DNA of 64,000 bases from DASPNM01 sp035626515. GTDB taxonomy: Bacteria > Bacteroidota > Bacteroidia > Chitinophagales > Chitinophagaceae. Numbering within the stretch: position 1 is the stretch's first letter; each line of letters starts with the position of its first letter. Shown piece after piece: positions 35,441-42,601 of the stretch. The position numbers and the translations under genes were made by a program. The stretch lies in the NCBI GenBank assembly GCA_035626515.1, contig DASPNM010000035.1:266427-330426 (forward strand). The letters run 5' to 3'. The notes under the pieces were generated by a model. It was not told where the DNA came from. It saw only the letters and a program-made list of their open reading frames with translations, and searched no databases.

Positions 35441-35512
35441 TAGTCCCGCCCAGAATCGAACTGGGATATCAAGTTCCGGAGACTTGCGTACTATCCATTG
35501 TACTACGGGACC
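35441..35512 (-). tRNA. tRNA-Arg (anticodon CCG)
   Basis: Cloverleaf of 72 nt: acceptor GGTCCCG / CGGGACT with a G-T closing pair, D-arm GTAC/GTAC, anticodon stem CAAGT/ACTTG with loop CTCCGGA giving anticodon CCG (reads CGG), a 4-nt variable loop ATAT, and T-arm CCCAG/CTGGG with loop TTCGATT. The discriminator is A and CCA is not encoded. A -7 box 9 nt upstream and a terminator downstream make it a single-gene unit. Confidence 0.92.
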
Positions 35513-35520
35513 GAAACCAG

Positions 35521-35528
35521 CAAAATTA
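35521..35528 (-). promoter_or_regulatory. TAnnTTTG -7 box for tRNA-Arg
   Basis: TAATTTTG on the minus strand, 8 nt before the tRNA 5' end. It fits the expected position for a start site a few nucleotides ahead of the mature tRNA. Confidence 0.55.
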
Positions 35529-35624
35529 CGGCAAAAACGCCTCCCGGGCGAAAGCGGGTAATCTGTACAATCAAGTTTAACAGTCACTTCGCCACGGATC
35601 AACGAATGCTTGGCATCGTTTTTT

Positions 35625-36845
35625 ATGTTTACCGAAACTCAAGTTTTGACGAAAACGCCCAGATACCGCCTCCGGCGGCCACGTCGGAGAGATGAATACC
35701 TGCTGCAAAACCGGCTCAGGCTCGTGCACGGGGGACGCGAGTTTTTTCAACAGCTCCGCAAACTCATCGGGCAGGCACAGCATTGCATTCATTTCCAAAC
35801 CTACATTTTCGAGGAAGACGAGGCCGGCGAGTTGGTAACGGGGGCGTTGATCGAAGCGGCCCAACGAAACGTAGAGGTGTATCTCCTCGTCGATGGATAT
35901 GCCTCTCAGCGTCTGTCGAGAGCATTTCGTCAAAAACTTAAAGAGGCCGGTGTGCGCTTCCGGTACTTTCAGCCCCTCCTTCGCAGCAGGCATTTTTATT
36001 TCGGTCGCCGACTGCATCATAAAGTAGTGGTGGTTGACGGCACGTACGCGCTCGTTGGCAGCATGAACGTTTCGAACCGGTATTTCGACCCTCCGGAAGA
36101 AGAGGCGTGGTTCGACGTCGCGCTTTACGTCGAAGGAGAAGTGGCGCTCGAGCTGAACCGCATTTGCTGGCAGTTCTGGACGCGCAGGAAACGTCGGCGC
36201 AAGGCGTTGCCCGAAGAGTGCCTGCGCTACCCCGCTTCGATACCCACCACCGAGCGCGTGCCTGCCCGCGTGCGGCAGAACGACTGGGTGAACCGCAAGC
36301 AGCAGGTATACCGCACCTACCGCAGCATGATCAGGCAGGCGGAAAAATCACTGTCAATCGTCTGCAGCTATTTCATTCCCGATAAGAATCTTTTACAGGA
36401 ACTGAAGCGTGCTGTGCGGAGGGGAGTGGAAGTGAAAGTAGTGCTGGCGGGTTTTTCGGACGTTAAGATTGCAAAAGCCGCTGAACGCTACCTCTACCGT
36501 TATTTGCTGCGCAACGGGATCAAGGTGTACGAATACCAGCCTTCTGTGCTGCACGCAAAGTTCGCCGTGATGGACCGCGAATGGGTTACCATCGGTTCAT
36601 TTAATGTAAACAATATGAGCGCCTATGCCAGTATCGAGCTGAACGTGGACGTCCGTCATCGCGAATTCGGGGAACAGGTGCACGAGGAAATTGAAAAGTT
36701 GATTCAGCGCGACTGCGAGCAGGCCGCCCTTGAGACCTACAATTCCCGCCTTTTCTCACTGCGCCAGTTAATCCGTTGGACTTCTTTCCAGGTCCTCAGG
36801 ATTGTGCTCAAACTGACTACATTTTATTGGCGCCAGCGGGAATGA
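35625..36845 (+). CDS. Cardiolipin-synthase-like phospholipase D protein
   Basis: Protein of 406 residues with two HKD motifs of the phospholipase-D superfamily: LHHKVVVVDGTYALVGSMN in the first half and LHAKFAVMDREWVTIGSFN in the second. The layout resembles ClsB-type cardiolipin synthases, which join phosphatidyl groups to make cardiolipin at the membrane. No N-terminal transmembrane helices are visible, unlike ClsA. ATG 35625 was preferred to TTG 35610, 15 nt upstream. Convergent with the next gene; the two stops abut with no room for a terminator. Confidence 0.9.
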   Translation: MFTETQVLTKTPRYRLRRPRRRDEYLLQNRLRLVHGGREFFQQLRKLIGQAQHCIHFQTYIFEEDEAGELVTGALIEAAQRNVEVYLLVDGYASQRLSRAFRQKLKEAGVRFRYFQPLLRSRHFYFGRRLHHKVVVVDGTYALVGSMNVSNRYFDPPEEEAWFDVALYVEGEVALELNRICWQFWTRRKRRRKALPEECLRYPASIPTTERVPARVRQNDWVNRKQQVYRTYRSMIRQAEKSLSIVCSYFIPDKNLLQELKRAVRRGVEVKVVLAGFSDVKIAKAAERYLYRYLLRNGIKVYEYQPSVLHAKFAVMDREWVTIGSFNVNNMSAYASIELNVDVRHREFGEQVHEEIEKLIQRDCEQAALETYNSRLFSLRQLIRWTSFQVLRIVLKLTTFYWRQRE

Positions 36846-37853
36846 TCACCGCCCCGCGATCCGCCGGACGAAAGCACGAAAAGTATTGCCGTCCCACTTC
36901 AGAAAACGCCCGCGCTGCAGCAACATGTGATTCGCTTCAGGCTTATCGAGGAGGTAATGAAAAGCAAAGCGCTCGCGCGGATTGTACCAGCCCACCACCT
37001 GGCCAAAACGAAGTACGTTGAAGGCGATGGCGCCATTACGCGACTCCACGGTATAATATCCCTGAGCAAAACGCAGCAAATCCTGCACCTCCTGCTGGTT
37101 CTTTACGTTGGTGATCAGCGAATCATTTCTCGGGAAATAATAATATCCCGAACCGGTGCGGTCGAACACAGAACGATAGGTGGTGTAGTAACCGTCGCGC
37201 TGCTTGATCACAGCAAACCAGAGCCATGAATTCAGCGGTGTAGGTGTAGTGAAAAACTCCTCGTAGCCGATCTGATTTGCCGCCATGTCGCGGCGGAGCT
37301 GACCCTCCACATACCATTTGTTGCTGAAAGCGTAAAGCAGGTAAAATCCGCTCAGCGCGAGCGCGGCCTGCCAGACCAGCCTCCGCCGGCGGTGGTCCAG
37401 CCGCGTGACAAGCAGGAACACAAAGGCGAGGAAAGTCCAGATGGAAAAAAACGGATCAGCAACATAGAGGACGTGGAGCGACACGCGGGCTTCGTGAAAA
37501 GGCTCCAAAAGGCCGATTCCATATGCGTTGAAGCTGTCGAGCAGAAGATGCGCGAAAAGATTGAGGCCAAATAAAAGAATGAAGGTCCGGCGCAGCACTT
37601 CCCGGCGCCGGAAATACCATTTGAAAAAAAAGGAAAGGAGCACCGTCACCAGCACGGCAAAAAAAATGGAATGGGTGAAGCCGCGGTGCGCGAGAAGATT
37701 CTCGGTTTTATTCAGCCACAGCCACGACAGAAAATCCAGGTCGGGAATGCTCTGCGCCCCGGCTCCAAGGAAAAGAGCGCGTTTCCCAAGGCGCTTCCCG
37801 GCCGTGGCCTCTCCAATAGTAGCGCCCAGTACGATGTGCGTGATGGTATCCAC
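36846..37853 (-). CDS. YdjM-like membrane-bound metal-dependent hydrolase
   Basis: Membrane protein of 335 residues of the YdjM/DUF457 family. The characteristic N-terminus MDTITHIVLGATIGEA is followed by IPDLDFL and HRGFTHSIFF, which carry the His/Asp residues of the proposed metal site; four or so hydrophobic helices follow (about 60-175). The soluble C-terminal half (about 190-335) is unusual for short family members but common in Bacteroidota. Activity of the family is not well established. Divergent from the BON protein. Confidence 0.88.
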   Translation of the reverse strand: MDTITHIVLGATIGEATAGKRLGKRALFLGAGAQSIPDLDFLSWLWLNKTENLLAHRGFTHSIFFAVLVTVLLSFFFKWYFRRREVLRRTFILLFGLNLFAHLLLDSFNAYGIGLLEPFHEARVSLHVLYVADPFFSIWTFLAFVFLLVTRLDHRRRRLVWQAALALSGFYLLYAFSNKWYVEGQLRRDMAANQIGYEEFFTTPTPLNSWLWFAVIKQRDGYYTTYRSVFDRTGSGYYYFPRNDSLITNVKNQQEVQDLLRFAQGYYTVESRNGAIAFNVLRFGQVVGWYNPRERFAFHYLLDKPEANHMLLQRGRFLKWDGNTFRAFVRRIAGR

Positions 37854-37869
37854 CCAGCCTAAAAATAAA

Positions 37870-37877
37870 TAGCTTTG
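37870..37877 (+). promoter_or_regulatory. TAnnTTTG -7 box for BON gene
   Basis: TAGCTTTG, 36 nt before the ATG at 37914, in the gap between divergent genes. It leaves an untranslated leader of about 30 nt. Confidence 0.45.
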
Positions 37878-37913
37878 TAATCACGGCGAATTACTTACCA
37901 GATTTTGCCGAAA

Positions 37914-38228
37914 ATGGAGGAAAACGAAAAAAACACAGCAGATGTCCGCATCCGGTCGGAGCTACTGGACAGGCTGACGCACGACTCAAAGATCGATCCG
38001 CTGCATATTCATGTGGAGGTGCGGGAGGGGAAGGTGCTCTTAAAAGGCACAATTGACACAGAAGAGGAAAAAAGAAAGGTGGAGGAGATCGCCCGCTCGA
38101 TTGAAGGAGTGCATGGTGTGGAAAATCATCTGCACGTAGGACTGGGAATCGCACACGCGCTCAGCGCATTGGTGGCGAAAATGTCGCCGGAGATTAAAGA
38201 TGAACAGCACCCCAAACGCGGGGAATAA
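37914..38228 (+). CDS. BON domain protein
   Basis: Protein of 104 residues with one BON domain (about 12-80; pattern IDPLHIHVEVREGKVLLKG then IEGVHGVENHLHV). BON domains usually bind membranes or lipid. Unlike OsmY it has no signal peptide, so it may be cytoplasmic. ATG 37914 was chosen over TTG 37905. The function is unknown; it lies 41 nt before a small membrane protein on the same strand. Confidence 0.85.
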   Translation: MEENEKNTADVRIRSELLDRLTHDSKIDPLHIHVEVREGKVLLKGTIDTEEEKRKVEEIARSIEGVHGVENHLHVGLGIAHALSALVAKMSPEIKDEQHPKRGE

Positions 38229-38269
38229 AGCTGTTTCAAAATGTTTTAACTTCCCTTAAATTAACTGCC

Positions 38270-38710
38270 ATGCCACACCAAACCGCTTCCAGGCCCTCGG
38301 CTTTCCTGTTGTTTCCCTGGGGACTTCTTTCCATTGTGCTGATCATTGTGCTGAACATTGCGCTTGACGATGCCTGGTTCAACCGCAACTGGAGCTGGAT
38401 CGCGTTGCTGCTGATCATCCCCGCGGCGATACTGGAGAATTTCAAGGTAGGCTATTCCACCATGCGTATCATGTTTCTGAAAGTGCTGTTTTCGCTTCTC
38501 TCCTTTCTGCTGGCGGGAATGGCTTTTGGCTCCGCTCTGACGGGCTGGCATGTTGAAAAATTTCAGAAAATCCAGGGAGTCCGTTCGTTGAACCTGGCGT
38601 GGTACGTAATGCTCGCGCTGGCGGTCCTCTTGCTGATCCAGGTGGCTCAGCTGTTCAGCATGCTAAAGGCAGTGAAGCGCGAGTTCATGCAGCTCGACCC
38701 AGATCAGTAA
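38270..38710 (+). CDS. Unrecognised small integral membrane protein
   Basis: Protein of 146 residues with four hydrophobic stretches (about 11-31, 40-55, 64-84 and 110-130) and short charged ends. I do not recognise a family. It follows the BON gene closely and its 3' end overlaps the convergent idi gene by 7 nt. No enzymatic motif is visible. Confidence 0.7.
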   Translation: MPHQTASRPSAFLLFPWGLLSIVLIIVLNIALDDAWFNRNWSWIALLLIIPAAILENFKVGYSTMRIMFLKVLFSLLSFLLAGMAFGSALTGWHVEKFQKIQGVRSLNLAWYVMLALAVLLLIQVAQLFSMLKAVKREFMQLDPDQ

Positions 38711-39228
38711 CGCTGCTTCCACCAGTCAAACACTTTGGGAAACGCGAGCCGGAACCAGGTGGAGTATTTTTCGGGAGTTTCTTCGATTCCCTGTCTCACA
38801 TTTTCCATCGATTCATACCGGTGGTCGCTCACTTCGCCTGCATTTACTTCGAGCGGACCCTCGTATTCACCCACAAAGACGTGATCAAATTCGTGTTCCC
38901 AGATCCCCTCACCGAGCTCGCTTTGGTAGAGAAAGCTGAAAAGAAAGCTCAGGTCTGCGCTGATACCAAGCTCTTCCACCAGTCGCCGGCGCGCGGCATC
39001 CAATGTTTCCTCTCCAGGCCGCGGATGACTGCAGCAGGCGTTGGTCCAAAGTCCACCGCTGTGGTATTTGTCGGCGGCCCGCTGGTGAATGAGCATTTTG
39101 CCTTCCCGGTCAAAAATAAAAACGCTGAACGCGCGATGCAGTAATCCGTCCCGGTGTGCTTCCGATTTCGACGCTACGCCCACCGGACGGTCCTCCTCAT
39201 CGACGAGAATTACATTGGGTTCCATCAT
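38704..39228 (-). CDS. idi: Isopentenyl-diphosphate delta-isomerase (type 1)
   Basis: Nudix-fold isomerase of 174 residues that interconverts isopentenyl and dimethylallyl diphosphate, feeding isoprenoid, quinone and carotenoid synthesis. The catalytic cysteine is in NACCSHPRPGEE, and the second site is in the WEHEFDHVFVG region (Glu). The start shares one base with the stop of the ECF gene (TAATG overlap), so translation is likely coupled. In several Bacteroidota such an ECF-idi pair belongs to carotenoid clusters, but no crt gene is nearby. Confidence 0.95.
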   Translation of the reverse strand: MMEPNVILVDEEDRPVGVASKSEAHRDGLLHRAFSVFIFDREGKMLIHQRAADKYHSGGLWTNACCSHPRPGEETLDAARRRLVEELGISADLSFLFSFLYQSELGEGIWEHEFDHVFVGEYEGPLEVNAGEVSDHRYESMENVRQGIEETPEKYSTWFRLAFPKVFDWWKQRY

Positions 39229-39728
39229 TAATAACGGTCCAGCTGCTCGCGCAGCAATTTCCGCGCGAAGTGAATCCGGCTTTTGATCGTGCCGAGCGGT
39301 TCATTGAGGACGTTGGCAATCTCCTGGTATTTGAATCCGTCAAAATAAAGAAGGAACGGCGTTTTGAAGATCTCGGGCAGCTCGTGTATCGCCTGTTGAA
39401 TTTCTTTGATCCGCAGCTCACTCTCCGCTGCATTGCTCACCGTTGCCTGTTTCAGGTTAATAAGAAAATCGTTCGGCGTGCTGTCCAGGATGGTCCGCTG
39501 TTTTGACCTGCGCCGGTAATCGTTGATGAAAATATTGCGCATGATCGTAAACAGCCAGGCCCGGATGTTTGTTCCCACGTGATATTTGTCCTGGTTGGCC
39601 AGCGCCTTGTAGATTGTTTCCTGGTAAAGGTCTTTCGCAGCTTCGCTGTCCCTTGTCAAGTTAATTGCAAATGGTTTGAGGAATTCAGAATTGCTGATCA
39701 GAATATTATTGAACTCAAGCGTGCTCAT
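39228..39728 (-). CDS. ECF-type RNA polymerase sigma factor upstream of idi
   Basis: Sigma-70 family protein of 166 residues. Region 2 (about 12-80) contains AKDLYQETIYKALANQDKY and TIMRNIFINDYRRRSKQRT. Region 4 (about 105-160) contains the helix-turn-helix YQEIANVLNEPLGTIKSRIHFARK. There is no obvious anti-sigma gene next to it. It overlaps idi by one base, suggesting that the sigma factor and isoprenoid isomerase are made together. Promoter box at 39746-39753. Confidence 0.93.
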   Translation of the reverse strand: MSTLEFNNILISNSEFLKPFAINLTRDSEAAKDLYQETIYKALANQDKYHVGTNIRAWLFTIMRNIFINDYRRRSKQRTILDSTPNDFLINLKQATVSNAAESELRIKEIQQAIHELPEIFKTPFLLYFDGFKYQEIANVLNEPLGTIKSRIHFARKLLREQLDRY

Positions 39729-39745
39729 TTTCCGGTTTGTATTAG

Positions 39746-39753
39746 CAAAATTA
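39746..39753 (-). promoter_or_regulatory. TAnnTTTG -7 box for ECF-idi
   Basis: TAATTTTG on the minus strand, 17 nt before the sigma-factor ATG. Confidence 0.45.
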
Positions 39754-39828
39754 ATTAATTAAAGTTACAACTTTGATTTTTTGCGAATCCTGTAACAGCC
39801 CACAGGAATCGTTCCAGTTTTCCACAAT

Positions 39829-39859
39829 GCGCCTTGAAAATCAATGGGTAATAAGGCGC
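39829..39859. repeat. Inverted repeat after the PHP phosphatase gene
   Basis: Arms GCGCCTT / AAGGCGC around a 17-nt loop in the 142-nt gap between the ECF and PHP genes, 12 nt past the PHP stop. It has no U-tract, so it is at best a weak terminator for the end of the polysaccharide locus. Confidence 0.35.
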
Positions 39860-39870
39860 GTAGGAGGATT

Positions 39871-40596
39871 CTACCAGTTGGCATTCAGAACTTTACCCGA
39901 GTCGACAAGCCTTTTAAGCGGGGGAATCAGGGCGGGGTCGCGGAGCGCTTCGAGATGACGGACGTGGTGCAGGTCGGTACCTGCCAGCTCGTAATAATCC
40001 TTTTTGATCAGGTACTGCGCCAATTCATGCACCGACCTGCCATAATAGCTGCCGAGTGAGAGAATGTTGAGTTGAAACAGGCAGCCTATTCGTTTCAGCT
40101 CGTCAAAGAATTCCTTTCCTTGTTCCAGGTAAAGATATCGTTCCGGGTGTGCGATCACCGGCTGATAGCCCTGCATCTGCAGGTTGAACAGGATTTCCTT
40201 AAGGCTGAGCGAAGGGGAGGCCAGCGAGAATTCCACCAGCACCTTGTTTTCATGAAGGGTCAATAACCCCGCTCCTTCCCGAAGCAGTGCCGTAAAATGA
40301 TCATCGAGAAAATATTCTGCTGCCACGCTAAGCTGAATCCCTTCAGCTTTCAGGGCGCTGAATTTTTCCGAGATCCCCGGTTTATCATTACGGTACATAT
40401 CCCACATCACATGTGGTGTGGTGATGAGCTTTTGAAAGCCAAGGTCTGCCAGCCCGCGAATCAATAGTTGCGAGGTCTCCGTGTCCGGCGATCCGTCGTC
40501 AATTCCCGGAACCAGGTGGGAGTGCATGTCGGTTTTCAAAAAACTGTAATCTACGCGCGGGCGCGACTTTCCAGCTTTTGAAAAGATCTTCAGCAT
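39871..40596 (-). CDS. PHP-family tyrosine-protein phosphatase (CpsB/YwqE)
   Basis: Phosphatase of 241 residues with a PHP fold. Metal-binding motifs are in order: DMHSHLVPGIDDG, TPHVMWD, EYFLDDHF, HPERY and GTDLHH. It would remove phosphate from tyrosine kinases that control polysaccharide chain length or export, as with CpsB/YwqE. No such kinase is in the window. It lies 15 nt downstream of the initiating sugar transferase and has its own -7 box. Confidence 0.92.
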   Translation of the reverse strand: MLKIFSKAGKSRPRVDYSFLKTDMHSHLVPGIDDGSPDTETSQLLIRGLADLGFQKLITTPHVMWDMYRNDKPGISEKFSALKAEGIQLSVAAEYFLDDHFTALLREGAGLLTLHENKVLVEFSLASPSLSLKEILFNLQMQGYQPVIAHPERYLYLEQGKEFFDELKRIGCLFQLNILSLGSYYGRSVHELAQYLIKKDYYELAGTDLHHVRHLEALRDPALIPPLKRLVDSGKVLNANW

Positions 40597-40600
40597 CTTT

Positions 40601-40608
40601 CAAATTTA
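40601..40608 (-). promoter_or_regulatory. TAnnTTTG -7 box for PHP phosphatase
   Basis: The minus strand reads TAAATTTG, AAAG, ATG. It is in the short gap after the sugar transferase stop and again ends 4 nt before a start codon. Confidence 0.4.
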
Positions 40609-40611
40609 CGA

Positions 40612-41268
40612 TCAAAAATTCCGAACCGGCAGCGAGGGAAACACCCTGTAGGCAAGACGGCTACCCGACGCGAACAGGTACCAGGCGGTGAGAAAAAGAA
40701 TCATCAGGTCGGTGTAGAGGGAGATCTTTCGCTGGTACCAGGTTTCCAGTTCGCCCTTGTACGCAAAGATCTGGCGGTACGTCGCTTCGATATCGCTGCT
40801 CTCCGATACGATCTTTTCCTCATCGCGAAAGATGATCGAACCTATACCGGTGATGCCGGGGGGCGTGTTATAAATCACCGCCTGCACTTCGGGTGGATAA
40901 AGATCAAATCCCTTCTTCATTTGGGGACGGGGACCCACGAAACTCATTTCGCCGATCAGGACGTTGAACAGCTGCGGCAGCTCGTTGAGCTTGGTGCGCC
41001 GCAGGAAACGGCCGACTGAAGTCACACGTGGATCATTTCGCAGTGTGATCACCCCGGTCCCGATGTTCGGACTGTTCTTCAGCATCGTAGCAAATTTCCA
41101 GATCCGGAAGGGACGGTTTCGGTAACCAATGCGTTCCTGGAAATAAAAAATCTCCCGCTCGCCGGTGAAAGCCAGCACGAGCATGATGAGCAGGAATATC
41201 GGCGAAAGCAGCACCAGGGCGGCCAGGGAAAAAATAAAATCAAAAGCACGTTTTACGAATCGGTACAT
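40612..41268 (-). CDS. Initiating sugar transferase (undecaprenyl-phosphate type)
   Basis: Bacterial sugar transferase of 218 residues. One hydrophobic N-terminal helix (about 8-33) precedes a cytoplasmic domain with the family signature (RTKLNELPQLFNVLIGEMSF, VGPRP). It attaches the first sugar phosphate to undecaprenyl phosphate to start repeat-unit assembly. Its short form (no extra transmembrane domain) resembles PglC/WecP-like enzymes, which often use diamino sugars; with the LegC-type aminotransferase and NeuD-type acyltransferase nearby, a bacillosamine-like first sugar is plausible but inferred. Confidence 0.93.
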   Translation of the reverse strand: MYRFVKRAFDFIFSLAALVLLSPIFLLIMLVLAFTGEREIFYFQERIGYRNRPFRIWKFATMLKNSPNIGTGVITLRNDPRVTSVGRFLRRTKLNELPQLFNVLIGEMSFVGPRPQMKKGFDLYPPEVQAVIYNTPPGITGIGSIIFRDEEKIVSESSDIEATYRQIFAYKGELETWYQRKISLYTDLMILFLTAWYLFASGSRLAYRVFPSLPVRNF

Positions 41269-41307
41269 AGTGATGGTGCCTGTGCGTCAAAGATGCGGGG
41301 TTTTGCG

Positions 41308-41315
41308 CAAAACTA
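41308..41315 (-). promoter_or_regulatory. TAnnTTTG -7 box for sugar transferase
   Basis: TAGTTTTG on the minus strand, in the gap between the aminotransferase stop and the sugar transferase start, 39 nt ahead of the ATG. A possible internal promoter of the locus. Confidence 0.35.
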
Positions 41316-41320
41316 ATTGA

Positions 41321-42448
41321 TCAGTACGCGGATCGAATGGCGGCAGCTACCTGGCTCATTTCCTCATCGCTGATGTACGTGGAGCAGGGAATGCTCAGGC
41401 AACGGCGGTAAACGTAGTCCGAGCGATCCACCCTGGTATAATAAATATTCTCACGGTACATCGGAAGCTGGTTCATCGGAACCCAGAAGGGTCGCGACTG
41501 CATGTCCTTATCATTGAGAGTTTTCAAAACGGCTTTCTGTTTCGACGTGCTGATGGTGAAAAGCCAGAGGTTTGATTCCACACCTGCATCCACTTTTTGA
41601 AAACCGATATCGCCGGTTCCCTGGAGCTCACGTCGGTAAAAAGCATCAATCTCTTTTTTGCGCCGGAGAAATTTCGGCAGCAATTCCATCTGCGCCACGC
41701 CCATGGCGGCGAGCACATTCACCAGCCGGTAATTGTAGCCCACATCATCATGTATGTATTCGAATGCATCGCTCTTTGCCTGCGTGGTGATGTGCTTGGC
41801 CCTTTTCGCGAGCGCTTCGTCGTTGGTCACAATCATGCCACCGCCTCCCGTAGTGATGATCTTGTTTCCATTGAAGCTAAAGCAGCCGAACAATCCGAAA
41901 CTGCCGGAGTGACGGCCCTGGAAACAGCTCCCCAGCGCTTCGGTAGCATCCTCCACCACGACCAGCCCATACTCCCGTGCAATCTTCATCAGTCGTTCCA
42001 TGTCGCACATATTGCCCAACACGTGCACCGGCATGATGGCGGAAATAGGGCGCTGGTCCTTGCTGAACACAAGCTTCCCGTTCTTTTTCGAACTCTCGGT
42101 TTGCAGGAATTCTTCCAGTAGATCGAGGTCCATCTGCCACGTCTCTTCGTCAATATCCATAAGGATGGGATCCGCGCCGGTATATTTGATGGAATTGATG
42201 CTCGCAACGAACGTGACGTTCGGGGCGATGACGTAATCACCGCGTTGCACTCCGGCGAGCAGCAGCGAAATGTGCAGCGCCGCGGTGCCGTTGCTCGTGG
42301 CTATTCCATAGCGGCAACCCGTGAATTCCGCCAGCATGTTTTCAAACCGCGACACGTAGGAGCCTACTGACGATACCCATCCTGTGTCCAGGCAGTCCCG
42401 GACGTATTTCCATTCATTTCCCGATATGTTGGGGCCGGAGAGGAGCAT
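41321..42448 (-). CDS. LegC-type DegT/DnrJ/EryC1 aminotransferase
   Basis: PLP-dependent sugar aminotransferase of 375 residues. The N-terminus (LSGPNISGNEWKYVRDCLDT, GWVSSVGSYVSRFE) closely resembles LegC enzymes, which aminate UDP-4-keto sugars to 4-amino-4,6-dideoxy sugars. The catalytic lysine region FSFNGNKIITTGGGG is intact. A frame extension of 41 residues is only translation of a GTTGAA-rich repeat, so ATG 42448 is used. Downstream is the sugar transferase. With the epimerase, acyltransferase and formyltransferase it belongs to the sugar-modification set of the locus. Confidence 0.93.
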   Translation of the reverse strand: MLLSGPNISGNEWKYVRDCLDTGWVSSVGSYVSRFENMLAEFTGCRYGIATSNGTAALHISLLLAGVQRGDYVIAPNVTFVASINSIKYTGADPILMDIDEETWQMDLDLLEEFLQTESSKKNGKLVFSKDQRPISAIMPVHVLGNMCDMERLMKIAREYGLVVVEDATEALGSCFQGRHSGSFGLFGCFSFNGNKIITTGGGGMIVTNDEALAKRAKHITTQAKSDAFEYIHDDVGYNYRLVNVLAAMGVAQMELLPKFLRRKKEIDAFYRRELQGTGDIGFQKVDAGVESNLWLFTISTSKQKAVLKTLNDKDMQSRPFWVPMNQLPMYRENIYYTRVDRSDYVYRRCLSIPCSTYISDEEMSQVAAAIRSAY

Positions 42449-42601
42449 GTGGTTTGCGGGTTGAATATAGTTGAAGATGGTTGAAAATTGTCGAGAATTG
42501 TTGAAGGTTGTTGGAGCTGGTTGAAAATGGTTGAAAATGGAATCCCAATAACTACCAAAAACCACTTTCAACTACATTCAACTACCTTCCCCCACCTTCC
42601 A
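42449..42601. repeat. GTTGAA-type repeat array with imperfect hairpin
   Basis: The gap between the aminotransferase and epimerase genes consists of degenerate copies of a 9-10-nt unit around GTTGAANNT, and of its complement. The two orientations (about 42524-42538 and 42562-42583) can pair as an imperfect stem on the transcript of the locus. The array ends about 20 nt after the epimerase stop. Runs of this kind occur between genes in Chitinophagaceae; here it may pause or attenuate transcription or affect mRNA decay. No ORF is supported inside it. Confidence 0.7.

Noticed and set aside
39829..39859. Strong terminator at the end of the polysaccharide locus
   Set aside because: The inverted repeat has no U-tract, so it was listed only as a repeat.
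42449..42571. N-terminal extension of the aminotransferase by 41 residues
   Set aside because: The added residues are a translation of the GTTGAA-type repeat; family similarity begins at ATG 42448.
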